From positions 25,293,223 through 25,357,222 of the forward strand of contig CM070609.1 of NCBI GenBank assembly GCA_036346395.1: a stretch of 64,000 nucleotides of DNA, given 5' to 3'. Both the position numbers and the translations under genes were made by a program. The stretch is from Hsuehochloa calcarea. Lineage: Eukaryota; Streptophyta; Magnoliopsida; Poales; Poaceae. The notes below the pieces were generated by a model. It saw nothing but the letters and a program-made list of their open reading frames with translations, was not told the origin of the DNA and did no database searches. Shown one piece after another: positions 22,609 to 41,154 of this stretch. Position 1 is the stretch's first letter. Each line of letters opens with the position of its first letter.

Positions 22609-22810
22609 CAGGGATAGAAATCCCAGCCGGTTACCGGCGGTAACTGGCCTTACTGGTGGGCAGCGGGAAACGAAATTCCGGCCGGTTTTTCCAGAGTTTG
22701 CAAATTCAAATTTCAGTTGATTTTTAAGCAAATTTAAACGAAATTCAACCGGGTTTTTCCCGAGAAAACCGGTAACCGGCCGGTTACCGTTCCCGGTCCC
22801 CTGCCGGGAT

Positions 22811-22839
<29 letters not shown>
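22609..22839. mobile_element. 231-bp hAT-like MITE (family copy 1) in the last coding exon
   Basis: Ends CAGGGATAGAAATCCC and, inverted, CAAGGATCCAAATACC (12 of 16 matching), with 8-bp flanks GGCCAGAG (22601) and GACCGGAG (22840) matching at 6 of 8. The interior is built of CCGG/GGTTACCGG palindromic blocks around an AT-rich core (GCAAATTCAAATTTCA). Related copies lie at 57657-58026 and 58896-59117. The 8-bp duplication and the Ac-like start CAGGGAT suggest hAT. No coding capacity. Confidence 0.7.
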
Positions 22840-28450
<5,611 letters not shown>

Positions 28451-28800
28451 AGAGGACAAAGCAAAAGGTAAAAAATCCAAACACCAAGCCGAAACCTGCA
28501 CATCCGTATTTCCAATTAACTCACAGATAAAGCTCGAAGCAGCAAATAAAACAGCTAGACTTACAGAAGAAATTGAATTAGTGATAAATTCGAGAGGCGC
28601 TTCTTTTTTGGCGCGAAATAGAACCTCGAATAGCGAATCAGCATAGGAATCTGGGCAAACTAACCTGAGGTGAGAGGGTTTGTAGTCGGGGATGAAGAAA
28701 GTATAGGGAAAAGGCGGCGGCTCTTCAGGAGGTCGACGCGGCGGCTCACGCCGGCGGCGGGAGAGGAAGCCCTAGAAAGCTTCAGTCGGAGACTCCGTGA
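28451..28800 (-). promoter_or_regulatory. 5' untranslated region (with probable intron) and proximal promoter of TGT
   Basis: A donor-like CTCAG|GTTAGT (minus strand, near 28674) and an acceptor TGTGCAG|GTTTCGG (near 28496) suggest a 5'UTR intron, leaving a short leader exon 28495-28451 before the ATG. The segment 28700-28800 is GC-rich (CGGCGG repeats), as in many grass 5' ends. No TATA box is obvious. Inferred from splice consensus only. Confidence 0.5.
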
Positions 28801-31571
28801 CTCCGTGGCGGCTGCCGGCCGAATTCTATCAAGCGTTTAAAAAAGAGGAAAGGAAATTTTGCACGGAGCACCTCGTATGTGCTATTTTTTTCGTTTCGTT
28901 GATGTATTGTTGCAAAGGAACTAGAGCTCCGTGGTCTCGGCCCATTGTCCATAGCCCTGCTCGGCCCACGTTATAATTTGGCCCAGCCTACCCAAGCTTT
29001 CGTGGGAACTGCGCGAGTTAAGGAAAATAATGGAAAACCAAAGGACAGGTTGGAGCGTTTGGAACAGTGAACCTTAGGAAAGTTCCCCATGGGCAATAGC
29101 TCCATATTTCACAGGAAATCCAAGCATTGGGTGGAACCTCTTTTTATCCTTTTCTTTGCGTAGGAACGAGGCAAAGCGATGGAGAACGCGTGAACATTCG
29201 TCACTCCCCAGGCTTAAGGTCCAGTTGATTAGCACGGCCTAATTTTTTGTTATTTGTATTGATTCCCATGTCAAATGAGAGCCATGTATGGAAAAAAATA
29301 GAAAACTACGATCCAATCCATTCGATCAAGTGGGGGAAAATAACCATCTTTTGACTATTAATGAGCTAAGACCTCGTTTTGGAGTGTAGAAATTTTAGGG
29401 AAGCAATTTATTTTTCTGTACGAATCAGAAACAAATCTCTTCGTTCCAAGGAATGACACATCCAACATATATAATAGAAAGCTACGTGCGCCTTGGCGCG
29501 CGGAGACAAACGAACACGGCTGTGTTAAGGAGAAATAAAATTTTAGAGATACAATATATGCACATAGAGTGGTTGGAACTAAGCATAACAGTAATATTGG
29601 TTGAATAATGTTTGGCATAACCATTATCAAGCAGAAACGATAAAACCATGACATTAGTAGAACAATGTTTGCCGTAATTATTATGAAGCAAAAATGGTTA
29701 AACAATGTGACATCCATTGTTTGCTGTAAGAGTGGGCTGGGATGCACAGAATATATTAGCGGAAATTGCGACACGTAGATCAAAGCATAGATGTGTAGTT
29801 GAGAAACAAAATAGATGTTGCGTCATACAACCACACTTGGTAGGTAAAATATCGTAGGAAGAGATAGGACAGAAATCGGCAAATATGTGCAGAACGACGA
29901 ATACACGTGAATGGCTTCAGTTAAGGAATGAAGGTCTTATATCTGAATCTATTTTCTGGCTTTTTTTTTTGTCAAAGCATTCTTTTGCTACACTGATGGA
30001 GGTTGATGTGTGTTCAGCTGCTGGCTGCTGGTATTTGTAGGTTTAAATTGGGCGAAAAGATGCACTGTATTGGCAGGGAATTGGTATCGGCAAAAACTAG
30101 AAATAAATAGTTAACACATAAAAACCTTTTCTGACTACACTGTTGTGTATAACTATGTATGCAGCTGCACGTCGGTAATGGCATTGCCAAACATCTGTGA
30201 TTTTGTCATCCAAAGTTATGTAAGAACAGAGCTAAATAGTAAATCCCCAAATACATGTATAATCATTTAAGAATCGCAAGTATAAGTACTATGTTTGAGA
30301 CTGAAGTAAAACTTAGCTTGTATGATTTCTGCCCTACTAATATGCGTATGTACTATGTTTAAGACTGATTTATACCCTATTGATATGGATATAAGATGTG
30401 TGTGTGTGTGTGTGACATATTTGTTCAAGAACAAAGTAATATAGGTGGGCTATTTTCAGACCTGACAAAGCCGATTACATTACAGATGCTTAAGAGTACA
30501 AAGGGTAGTCAGCAGGCTGGTGTGGCTATAAGAAAACTTCAATCTATAGTAGGGTAATAGAAAACAAATGAAGACACTTCATTGAAATTTAGGCAAGATG
30601 GAGGAAAACGAGAATGAATAGCAAACAGTTAACTGCAACTTGGTACAAGAAGATACGTACACCGGCTGTAGTCTATTCTCAAGAAGATCAGCTTGATCGG
30701 TTGTGTCAGTGGACAAAGTTTTTTTCATGGAGCATGGTTTGTCCTCTATGATTTGTAAGTAATCTATTGTTAGATGTTTCTATAGAAATGAATACAGTCC
30801 GTTCTGAATGCAACACTACAACAGAGTGTAGAAAACATTTTCTTTCGTTATTGTTAGATGCAACATATGTTTATCTAGACCTACTAATGTATATACTAAA
30901 CACTGAAGGAAGCACACGATACAAGAAGGCCAAAACAACAGAAACAATTCCAATAAGCAGCTGACAGCAGATACTATTTATTGTGAGGAAATAGCTGACG
31001 ACATCTGTTCAGTAAATATGGCTTCAATTTAGTAAAAAAATACATTAATAAACACATGTACATATCTGCAGTAGTAAACATATACAGGTGTTGATTTCTT
31101 CTCTCTGAACTGGAGGAAATAGTAATTGTACAAATATGACTAAGTTCCTAACAACTTTGGTAAATATGACTTGAGTTTAGCTTGCTACAACCTTACCGGT
31201 GCTATATTAATAAAACATACATATATCTGCAGTAATTAATCATAGCAATTGTCTAAATCAGAGCAATTGTCTTATGCGAATATAACACAAGTGAAATATG
31301 ACTCTAATTTAGGCTGCAACATAGTGCTCAATTCATAACTTACCCAAATAGATGACGTTGTATAGGCTTTGCTGTAGGAATAATACAATACGAGTAAATC
31401 AATGACTCAACCATATAATAGAACAGGCAAGGGGTTAGCAAATACGTATGAGACAGAAAATACATGGCAGCAAACGAACATATCAATACATGTAGTATAC
31501 CTGAATATGATTGTTGCCTTTACCACCTGCACGACTCTTCTTGACAGGGGGCAGAGGCTGGGGAGGGGGTC
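28801..31571. other. Intergenic spacer, no gene recognised
   Basis: AT-rich. Open frames here are short and without recognisable domains. A loose ~60-bp imperfect direct repeat built on AACAATGTTTG lies at about 29600-29720, and a (TG)n run at 30397-30414. I could not assign the rest to a transposon family by eye. Confidence 0.4.
30397..30414. repeat. (TG)n microsatellite
   Basis: Nine uninterrupted TG units. Confidence 0.95.
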
Positions 31572-31576
31572 GTTAG

Positions 31577-31700
31577 TGTTAGGAATAGCAACTTGTATTC
31601 TCAGGTGGTCAATGAGTCAATATATATAGACAAGTACAATATGCAAATAACCCCTTATAACGATAGGGAATAACACAACTATATATATATATCTCTAACA
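31577..31700 (-). repeat. 3' LTR of Copia C
   Basis: 124 bp, plus-strand TGTTAGGAATAG to ATCTCTAACA (TGTT/AACA inverted ends). Followed at 31701 by CTCCCCCTCA, the complement of the polypurine tract. Confidence 0.9.
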
Positions 31701-31833
31701 CTCCCCCTCAAACTCATGGTGGATCAACAACACTGAGTTTGGAGAGGTAGAAGCCGTGTTGTGCTCGAGTCTGGGCCTTCGTGAAGAAATCCGCTATCTG
31801 AAACTCGGAAGGCACATACTGAAGAGCAATCAT

Positions 31834-33508
31834 CTAATCATGCACACAAGACCTCATTAAGGAAGCATCAACACCAATATGCTTGGTGAGCTCATGCTTC
31901 ACAGGGTCACGGGCAATACTGATAGTACATGTACTGTCTGACAAGATATGAGTTGGTGTAGTGACAGAAACACCAAAATCCTCAAGTAGCCACCATATCC
32001 ATGTAATCTCTGCTGTCAAGAGAGCCATAGCTTGTAACTCAGCCTCTGCACTCGAACGGGATACTGCAGTCTGTTTCTTCGTCTTCCAGGCAATGAGAGA
32101 ACCACCAAGAAAAACACAGTAAGCAGAGATAGACCGACGATCAGATGGATCGCGCCCAAGTAACATCCGAATAAGCCTGGAGCTGTAACAAGTTGGAGTG
32201 TGGAAAGAAAAGACGGCGAGAGATAGTCCCACGAAGGTATCACAGAACTCGAAGAAGGTGACTGTAGTGGGCCTGAGTGGGAGCAGAGACGAACTGACTC
32301 AGAATGTGGACTGGATAAGTGATATCCGGACGAGTAACAGTAAGATAGACAAGACTCCCAACAAGATGACGATAGCGAGTCGGATCAGAAAGAGGCTCAC
32401 CATCAGAGGGTCGGAGATGAACGTTGAGCTCCACGGGAGTCTAAACAATACGCTGGTCAGTGAGAGAAGCACGATCAAGAAGATCCTGAATATACTTCTC
32501 TTGGGACATAAAGAAACCATCTGGAGTGGAAGTAACCTCAATCCCAAGAAAGTAACGAAGAGGACTAAGATCCGACATAAAGAACTGCTCACTCAGACGA
32601 GCCTTGACAAAGGCAATGTACTCAGAATCATCTCCGGTGATGATCATATCATCAACATATAGAAGAAGAAGAGTCCGACCATGAGACGAAGTGTGGACAA
32701 AAAGAGCAGGATCATGATCACTAGCTGAGAAGCCAGCAGCAGTGACCACAAAGGAGAAGCGCTCAAACCAAGCACGAGGGGCTTGTTTAAGGCCATAAAG
32801 AGAGCGACGAAGACGACATACCATGCCCTCAGGAACAGAATACCCAGGTGGCGGATGTATGTAGACCTCCTCACGCAACTCGCCATTAAGAAATGCATTC
32901 TTAACATCAAGCTGAGAAATGGACCGATGACGAACAGACGCCACCGAAAGAATAGTGCAGACAGTGGTCATGTGGGCCACATGAGCAAAAGTCTCATCGT
33001 AGTCACGACCATACTCCTGCTGGAAGCCACGAGCAACAAGACACGCCTTATAGCGCTCAAGAGAGCCATCAGAGCGAGTCTTAATCTTATAGGCCCACTT
33101 ACACGTGATGGGACGAGAGTGAGATGGAAAAGGAACAAGATCCCAAATACCAGTACGCTTGAGAGCAACAATCTCCTCGGCCATGGCCTGCTGCCACTCA
33201 GGGTGAGTAACAGCATCTCGGTAGGAGACAAACTCATGGGTAGCTGCACCAGCATGACCAAAACGGGCAGTAGGCCGAATCGACCGACGATCGCGGAGAC
33301 CGTAGCGAGGAGATGATAGCCCATCAGGGGAAGATGGAGCATCAGGAGAAGATGGCTCATCTGGAAGAGGCTCAATACGAGGTCGATGAGTGTAAAAGAG
33401 AGTGGGAGGAGCCTGAGGAGCCGCAGGCGACAAAGCGGGCGGCGACAATGGTGGAGAGGCCTCAGGAGGTATATGTGGAGACTCAGTGGGACGGGTGGAC
33501 GAGGGCAA
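31834..33508 (-). pseudogene. Copia C reverse transcriptase and RNase H
   Basis: RT from about 33300 down: [55 protein letters not shown], the catalytic [12 protein letters not shown], and [12 protein letters not shown]. The frame ends at 32441 and continues in a neighbouring frame ([25 protein letters not shown]). RNase H near 32230-31834 shows [56 protein letters not shown]. Two or more frameshifts. Confidence 0.85.
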
Positions 33509-34672
33509 GACAGAGATGGGTGTATCTGAAAAGTCAAAAAGTCAGGGACTCCACAGAGGAAAATGAAGGAGAGGCAGGACGTGGGTAGAAGGGACGATAC
33601 TCGTCAAAAGTCACATCCCGAGAAATCCGCATCCGTCGACCAACAGGGTCCCAGCACCGATAGCCCTTGTGCTCGGCATTGTATCCCATAAAAACACACT
33701 CAACAGACTGAGCAGTCAGTTTGGTGCGTTCTCGAGGTGCAAGGAGAACGTAGCAAACGTAGCCAAACAGACGAAGGGCAGAGTAATCTGGAGAAAGATC
33801 ACAGAGACGCTCAATCGGGATCTCACCCTGAAGAGCAGAAGAGGGCTTAATGTTGACGAGATAGGTGGCAGTGGAAACGGCATCGGCCCAAAAGTGAGGT
33901 GGAATAGAGGCGGCAATCATCAAGGTACGAGCCGTCTTAAGGAGGTGACGATGCTTACGCTCAGCACACCATTCTCAGCGACACCATTCTGAGCATGAGC
34001 ACCAGGACAAGAGAATTGAGCGAGGGTGCCCTGCTCAGCAAGAAAGCTGCACACGTAACGAGAGAGGTACTCGCCAACAGAGTCAACACGAAAGACACGA
34101 ATAAGAGTGGAAAACTGTGTGCGAACCATAGTAGCAAATTTTTTATAGATAAACAAGGCCTCACTACGAGAAGACATAAAATATATCCATGTGTGAGAGA
34201 AATCATCTATAAAAATGATATAATATCGATGACCCCCTTTCGAAAGGAAGGGAGTAGGACCCCAAACATCTAAATGAATAAGATCAAATGGTCGCTGAGA
34301 CACAGACTTACTATAAGAATAGGGAAGCTGAATCTGTTTTCCTAACTTACAGCCCTGACAATCTAAAGACACGTCTTCTGAGACAGACCCCAGAAGACCA
34401 CGGTGGACTAAAGATGACAAACGAGATCCACACAGATGACCAAGACGATGATGCCATTGCTGGAAAGAGCTGGTAGATGAAGTGGCAGAAGCGGAAAGAC
34501 TGGCGGCGACGGTGGCAGCGGAAGGAAGGTGAAGCCAATCAAGCTCCCAGAGACGCTGAGAGTCAAGGCGCCGAGGGCCAGAACCAACCAGAGCCCCCGT
34601 GTGGCGGTCCTGAACACAACAAGAGTCAGAGTCAAGAATGACCCGACAACCAAGGTCGATGTCATCGCCCAA
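33508..34672 (-). pseudogene. Copia C integrase
   Basis: Gag-pre-integrase ([35 protein letters not shown]) then the core [39 protein letters not shown] and [10 protein letters not shown]. The frame breaks near 33920-33960, continuing as [23 protein letters not shown] and [29 protein letters not shown]. The DDE motif is recognisable but the reading frame is not intact. Confidence 0.82.
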
Positions 34673-34801
34673 TGGAAAGAAGCTGCATGGTTAGGCGAGG
34701 AGCATGAGCAACAGAAGGAACATGAAAGGATGAGTTGCTAAGAGGTCTCGACCAGAGACAGAAAGAGAGGTACCATTAGCAGTAAGAACACTGACAGGGA
34801 A

Positions 34802-35671
34802 TCAAGAGGTGTAATGAAAGACAAAATTGAAAGAATCAGAAGTCATATGGAATGATGCTCCTGAATCAAGAATACATGGGGAGGTACCTGACTGTGTAGA
34901 AGGTGGTTTCTCATTGCAAAGAGTCGATGAGCGAAACTGCAGAACTCCGCGAGGAGAACTCAAGCGGCAAGCGGCATCGAAGTCCGCTATCTCACGCCGC
35001 GAGAGAAACTGCGAAGAAGTCGATCGCACGCCGATGTAGAAGTACGGTGCGGTGCTAGGAGAAGAACAGCGTGAAAGATGCAGTTGCTTCTTATAGAACT
35101 GGGACTCAACGTGGCCTACCTTGTCGCAGTAGGAGCAACGAGGACGGCCACCGCCAGATGGAGGGCGGCCACCACCACCGTGGCAACCGGCCGGAGGAGG
35201 TAGTGTCTCAAACGTGGATCGCTTTGTGTAGCAGGTGAACGAGTAGCGAGCACGGAGGGGAGTGGCATCAGACCAGCACCACTCAGACGAGTCTCCTCTG
35301 CGCGTTTCTCGGTAAGAGCCTTCAAAAGAGTGACACGAGGGTGGCGTGCAAGAAGCTGGGCACGCCTTTGCTCGAACTCAGGACGAAGGCGAGTAAGGAA
35401 CTCGTAGATACACTGAAACTCTAGGTCAAGACGCATAACGAGCAAAGATGAACAGGAGCGACAACCAAGAAGGCGAAGAGAGTCCAACCGACGGCGATGC
35501 ATGCCAGAACTCTGAGCATAGAAGGCGTCAATTGTAGCATCACCCTGCTGAAGAGAGTGCTCCCGGCGAACCACTGACAAGTGGAGAGCATCTCCAGAGG
35601 GTTCGTAGCGCTGACGAAGGTGAGTCCACATCTGGATAGCCGAAGGGAGTCCCACAACCTCAGAAGAAAAC
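34802..35671 (-). pseudogene. Copia C gag C-terminus and protease
   Basis: Gag fragment MWTHLRQRYEPSGDALHLSVVRREHSL...YEFLTRLRPEFEQ (35655-35350), a weak knuckle region, and the protease site CILDSGASFHMTSD (34895-34855) in another frame. Gag is cut at 35671 by the LTR at 35672-37349; its N-terminal part resumes at 37350. Confidence 0.75.
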
Positions 35672-37349
35672 TGTTGGACCGAAAAGACGACTAGAGGGGG
35701 GTGAATAGGAGCACGCTCACTTTTTCACAGATTATGAATTCAACACAATCTCACTCCAATAGCTATGATGAAGCTATGAAGATCAATATACCAGTACAGC
35801 GGAAGACTAGTATTGAATTCAATTGAACCCCCAAAGTAAAGCAACAAAATCAACTAAGATTAAAACAACACGATGTCTTGGCGGTCGACGATTCGGGGGC
35901 GGTCGGACCATTATACCGTGTCGGACCACGCCAAATCGGTCGGACCGGTGGTCAGGGGCGGTCGGACCGGCAGACTCCAGAACAGATCTGAAACAGTAAA
36001 AACAGCTCGATGACGAAGTTGCAATTAGGTCCAACTTTTGATTCTCAACTCCAAACTTCATGAAACTTTGCACACACCTTCTCTATGCTATTGAGGACCT
36101 ATTCCAATTGAATATTATGATAATTCTTGACTAGATCCTGAACATTTGTCAATTGAGTAAGAGAGGGTCTAAAACCGGGCAAGAACGAAAACTTGATCCT
36201 AATGCTTGTTCGTGAGTTATTGATGATCAAGATGATCCTAGATAGGTTCACACATATCACAACAAGCTAATTCACGTAAAGAAATCAATCAAAACTTCGC
36301 GGATAAAAGAAAGCCCTAAAATCACGATAATGAAAGTAAGAACGAAAAGAGACTTATCTCAAGCAAACCTTGCGTAGATTAAGAACGTGATTGTTGTTGG
36401 ATTACACCCACACCATCATGGATCAGTGGTCAATCCAAGATCACAAAAATCACCTCAAACCATCAAGAGCCTTAGCCTCCACCTCAACTCCCCCTAAGCC
36501 AATTAGGGTTTTGCAACAACAAAGAGGCGAGAGCGACGGTGCAGCCACCACCACCTCCTATTTATAGTGGAGGCCTAGAACTTCTAGGGTTTGACTCTAT
36601 TGGGCTCCCGTTAAGGCCCACTAACAAACGGGTCACACACGCACGCCATAAGCGCCGTCTTTAACCTTTTGACCTAAACCGCTTCACCATGCGCCATGGA
36701 TTCGCCAATAGGTCACCCTTCTCCATCTTGTGTCACGCTTGAGTCCATTGACCTCACCCGGCATCACCGATCGTTCTGGACCTCAACTCTCCAAGTCTAG
36801 TCCCGATCATCCTCGCCGATGACCGTCGTTGACCACCAAACAACCTGCACAACCATAGACAAGCAAACACCAATTCGGGAATAAGTTCTTCACAACTTGA
36901 CCCATGTTAGTTAAAATATGCATCGTGCAATACATATGCCATGAAACCAATGAACTTGACCTAACAAAACAACATCACCACGAAGTTGGTGGCGTTCATA
37001 AGTGGAAATCGTCCGACCGCTCAGGCGCGGCCGGACATCGCCCTGTGAGCGGACGCCACAGAGAAATTTCAAGCCACGAAATTCAAACCTTCGGAAATTT
37101 AAAGCGAATAGAACTTTTGCAACGCAAAATTATGAGACCAAGTGCATTGGGATCCCTCACTTGCCTACATCCTCTATTTTTGGCCCGACTGTGAGACACG
37201 GCCTGTCACGGCCATTAGCACATGGCCGTCCGACCGAGGGACTCGGACCGCTAACTTTGTCGAAAACCCTATGAAACGACAAACCATAAACGCCATTGCC
37301 AATTGTCACATCATCCTAAGATCTGGAGCATATCCCCATGATATCCACA
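35672..37349. mobile_element. 1.68 kb solo-LTR candidate inside Copia C gag
   Basis: Plus-strand ends TGTTGGACCGAAAAG and GATATCCACA (TG..CA), flanked by AAAAC (35667-35671) and AAAGC (37350-37354), a 4-of-5 target duplication. It interrupts gag precisely. The interior is non-coding, with a CTAGAGGGGGGTGAATAGG start block and repeated GGTCGGACCG motifs (35890-35970). No domains, so a solo LTR is the simplest reading; orientation is not determined. Confidence 0.65.
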
Positions 37350-37665
37350 AAAGCGAGGCCCGACATCGGCGATGAAGACATCGAAGTGTAGGCGGTCAAT
37401 CGATCCATGTGGTCTTGGTAGGCAATCTTCTCATCGGCAAGGCTAGCGGCCTCGGCAGCGACCTTATCGGTATTTGGGCGACGACCAAAGCAATGAAGTC
37501 TGACATCGCCAAATAGGGCGCCCGAGAGCGAAAACCACGCATGTGGATGCGCATGTCGGTGTAATTAACACCATCGAAGATCACCGGAACGGTGGCCATT
37601 GGTTTACGGCGACCAAAGCACCGCAACGTTTTTACACCCGCTATAAAATCGGCGATTCGACCCAC
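37350..37665 (-). pseudogene. Copia C gag N-terminus
   Basis: Minus-strand frame with VPVIFDGVNYTDMRIHMRG, matching the gag start of Copia D ([10 protein letters not shown] near 50617), then degraded sequence (KIAYQDHMDRLTAYTS in a shifted frame) up to the inserted LTR. Confidence 0.7.
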
Positions 37666-38267
37666 ACCCCAAAACTAGGGGTGAACTAGGGTTCCCTCGC
37701 TCGGCTTATGGCGGCGAGCATGGCGGCGGCGGCGGCACTTCGGCGTGGCTCGGCGCGGCTTCGGCGGGCGGCTCGCGCTCGGCGCGACCTTGGTCGATTC
37801 GCTCCCGAAGCGGCGGCTTCCCCCTTGCTTGGCTTGTGGCGGCGGCGCCCCGTGACTCGGGACTCGGCTTCGCGGTGGCGGCCGTGGCTCGGGCGCGGCG
37901 CGACGGTTGATTTGATCCCGACAACGGCGGCTTCGGCAGCGGCTTGTGGTGCCGAAACAGGCGGCGGCGGCGGCCTTGTCACGCGGGTGACCTGGGTTTG
38001 ATCCCCGGTAATGGCGTAGATCGGGAAGGCACGGCCTGGAGCAGCAGAGGCCAGAGGCGTGCGAGGCCGGTCTCGGGCGACGTCGGCGATGAAACGAAGC
38101 AGCGTCGGCAGATCGGGCGACTAAGACCACAGGAGGCGCTGAAGCAGATGCGCTAGAGCAGAGGCGACGGGGAGGGAAGCCGGCAGGGGCGGCTAGGGCA
38201 AGTAGATGGAGGCCGACAGAGGCGACTAGGGCAGGATGAGTTGCACGTCCGGAGAGGTAAGCCTAAG
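37666..38267 (-). other. Copia C 5' leader (GC-rich, untranslated)
   Basis: Region between primer-binding site and gag, full of GGC/CCG repeats that create long open frames of Ala, Arg and Ser. The equivalent region of Copia D (50031-50560) has the same composition and the shared block AACCCTAGTTC. Treated as a leader, not as a gene. Confidence 0.6.
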
Positions 38268-38279
38268 GCTCTGATACCA
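38268..38279 (-). other. Primer-binding site of Copia C
   Basis: Minus-strand TGGTATCAGAGC beside the 5' LTR. Confidence 0.88.
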
Positions 38280-38402
38280 TTTAGGAATAGCAACTTGTAT
38301 TCTCAGGTGGCCAATAGGCCAATATATATAGACAAGTACAATATGCAAATAACCCCTTATAACAATGGGGAATAACACAACTATACATATATATCTCTAA
38401 CA
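38280..38402 (-). repeat. 5' LTR of Copia C
   Basis: 123 bp, homologous to 31577-31700 with about seven substitutions and one base lost from its terminal TGTT. Ends CTCTAACA, followed by GTTAG. Confidence 0.9.
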
Positions 38403-38407
38403 GTTAG

Positions 38408-38987
38408 ATAGCGTACACATCGAACTGAAAAGAACATGTAATCTGTAAAAAAAAAGTGCTACAAACAGATTGAAGTATATAGCAGGAAATTGTGGGAGCG
38501 GCAGAGAAATGGTGGTGCTCAAGAACTGAACCTAATAATAGATTAGTTTTTTGCCTGTTCAATTCTGAATTGGTTTAATATGCACTGAGTTGATGTCTTT
38601 TGAATGATATGATTATAGCTATGTCACAACAATGAAGAAACAGTAGGATTGCATAGTAAGATAGAAAGACGCTATCGCATAGACATAGTCATACCAAGGC
38701 GTGAAAAAGGCCTTGTTAGGTTTCACCATACAACATCACATTTTTTTGTAGAACACAAATATTTTTTGCAGCTAGGAATGGTGCAAGCTCTAAAAGAAAC
38801 CGTTACCTAGTTTTGTAAAAAAAAAATGGCTCATCTAGGTATATATCCGATTATACTGCTAGGTTGAGAGATATCTAAATGAATCTCTTTAGTATTGGTG
38901 TGAAGCATGCATGAAACACACTGTAACTTCACTAATAAGATGAAACAACAATGAAATAAAAAAGGAGAAGAACATATAGAAAGTAGA
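38408..38987. other. Intergenic spacer
   Basis: AT-rich, no gene, no recognised element. Confidence 0.4.
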
Positions 38988-39868
38988 TGTTGCGCCCTGT
39001 GTTATTACCCTAGAGGGTAATCACACTTAAGCATACGAATTATTATTCGTCTGTCCGGTAGGACACTGCTATGACAAATAGTAAGCCTTACCAAGGTCAA
39101 AGCAGCAGAATAATAAGATAGGAATTGTACTCTTTATTACAGTAGTTAGCCACACATGGTTATAGTCTTTATTACAAGTAGTATTTTACAACTACAAAAT
39201 GGGACTAAGTCCCCTCGTTTTCCTGCCGTGCTCCACTGGTCGTCTACTCATCCCATGCGCCGAATATGGTGTCCACCTTGCCCTGCTCCTCGTAGGAAGC
39301 GCCCTCGTCGCCAGCTAGCCTCCTCAGCACCTGCGTTTCCTTCATCCCACTCATGATAGTGTCCGGCCGGACTAGGATCTAACAAATGAGAATAATAACA
39401 ATAATGAGTACTAATATACTCAGCAAGCATGTATTAGCAAATATGCACTAAATGATCCATCTCTGCTCGTTATCACATTTTCTAGATCATCTTTTTTTTC
39501 TTCTAGAAAATAAGTTACCAAGATTTATGTGGCAAGTTTTAACTATGAAAATACTACTTATCACTCGAAGAGAAGATAGACCCCTAGCGGTTCCCGTAGA
39601 CTCCAATCCAGGAGACACGCATGAATTCATGATTTTGTTTAGCACTGTGTAGGCTTTATGCCACTTTATCCATAGTTATTCTGAGCTCTATCTGAGCTAG
39701 GTCCCATGCATTTCCTTTGATGCAGGTTTGAGTTTAGAATACATAATGTTTTTCAAGTTACGTGATTAATTTACCAACCCATTATTTTCCAATGGTGTCC
39801 TAGGGCGCTCCCCAACCGTCCACCGAGTTTCAATAATGTTGGTTGGGCCGAACTCCCCTCACCCAATA

Positions 39869-39918
39869 CTCCACCTAGCGATATAACACAATACTCCACC
39901 TAGCGATATAACACATTA
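39869..39918. repeat. Two-copy 25-bp tandem repeat
   Basis: The unit AATACTCCACCTAGCGATAT plus ~5 bases occurs twice in direct succession; a shorter third echo (GATATAACACATT) follows. Confidence 0.85.
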
Positions 39919-41136
39919 GATATAACACATTGGATTCCCACTTCCGGACTCTTCCACCGGTCCTAGGTTCCTCCATCACACCCACGCATATTACTTACCT
40001 GATGTGGAGAACATAACTACGTAACAAGGTAGCATTTTTTGTTCGCGAATGAGAAAATAGTTGGCAGTTAAATACAGCCCCTTATCCGAGTAAGAGTTTT
40101 ATTGGTCCTTATATATTAACCATATGTAAAGGGTCCCACTTTTCCCTCTTCTCTTTTCCTACCAAGGACCCTTTTTACCATCCTAATAATTCTCTTTTCT
40201 CATCTCATTTCTCTTTATCTCATTTATTCGATTTGATTTTGAGATATAATTTTAATGCATGTACATATATGATACAACAATATACAATTTACATTTAATA
40301 TAACTAGGTTGGTGTTCAAGAGATAGGCTTGCCTTCGTAGTCGTAGAAAAGATCAGCGTCGACGGATAACGGATCAGATACTCATGCATGCGTTGATTTG
40401 ATTCCTGCAATTTATACGACATACACGAATAATACGTAAATAAATACTTAGTTGCCTTTGGGTGATATTATGCGTACATAAATTAGTTGATTTTCCTTGT
40501 CAGTATATTTTAATTTAATAATATTTTTTGGATCTCCGTTAAGTTAGCACTCCCCAAGTGCGGTTATTCTACAATCTACTGGCTCTAGGTTCGAGGATTC
40601 CTATTCTTGCGTTTAATCGCACTAAAACAAAATACTACACATACTCGCGTGCAAGTAGGTCTATTCAATTTTATGCATGCAAATACACCTAATCGATTTT
40701 ACTCAGGTGTATATGTATTTAATTATTTCTCTAAATAGACTTGGGGTTGTTTATTTTAATTATTCTAACCTGTTTAAATTATTTTAATGCAACATATTAT
40801 TTATTTAATTTATTGGGTTCTACCGGTGATTAATCTATTTATAAAGTCTCGGATTTATTTTACCTTTTTCCGCTTTTATTTTCTATCGATCTAGCTACTG
40901 CTATTGCTCCGCACGTGGTTCACGGATTTGTTTGGTCTAACAATTTCACAGTGCCGACACCTATTAATACCAATGTTCACTTCTACTATCGATGTTCACT
41001 TCTACTGCTAGATCTAATCCTCATTAAAATTTATTTGTTTACCCCATTACTTAAATATTAATTTATACCCTTTTTTCTTAATTTTTTCCTTTTTCTTAAC
41101 TTAACCTCACTTTCTTTACTTAACCCCTCACCCAAC

Positions 41137-41154
41137 CTCTCTCTCTCTCTCTCT
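41137..41154. repeat. (CT)n microsatellite
   Basis: Nine CT/TC units inside the solo-LTR candidate. Confidence 0.9.

Larger units (their letters stand above)
31577..38402 (-). mobile_element. Copia C: full-length Ty1-copia element with internal insertion
   Basis: Minus-strand element with LTRs at 31577-31700 and 38280-38402 and the 5-bp direct repeat GTTAG at 31572-31576 and 38403-38407. A primer-binding site (38268-38279) and a polypurine tract (after 31700) are in place. Without the 1.68 kb insertion at 35672-37349 it is about 5.15 kb, matching the related Copia D (5.06 kb). Coding blocks are broken by frameshifts. The two LTRs differ at about seven positions plus one deleted base, so it is much older than Copia B. 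Confidence 0.92.

Noticed and set aside
29358..29783. 141-codon minus-strand frame
   Set aside because: AT-rich spacer with imperfect repeats; hydrophobic composition follows from base content, no homology recognised.
32783..33316. Plus-strand open frame of 177 codons
   Set aside because: Antisense shadow of the Copia C reverse transcriptase.
37675..38156. Ala/Arg-rich open frames near the Copia C 5' LTR
   Set aside because: GGC/CCG-repeat leader; the equivalent segment in Copia D has the same composition but different frames.
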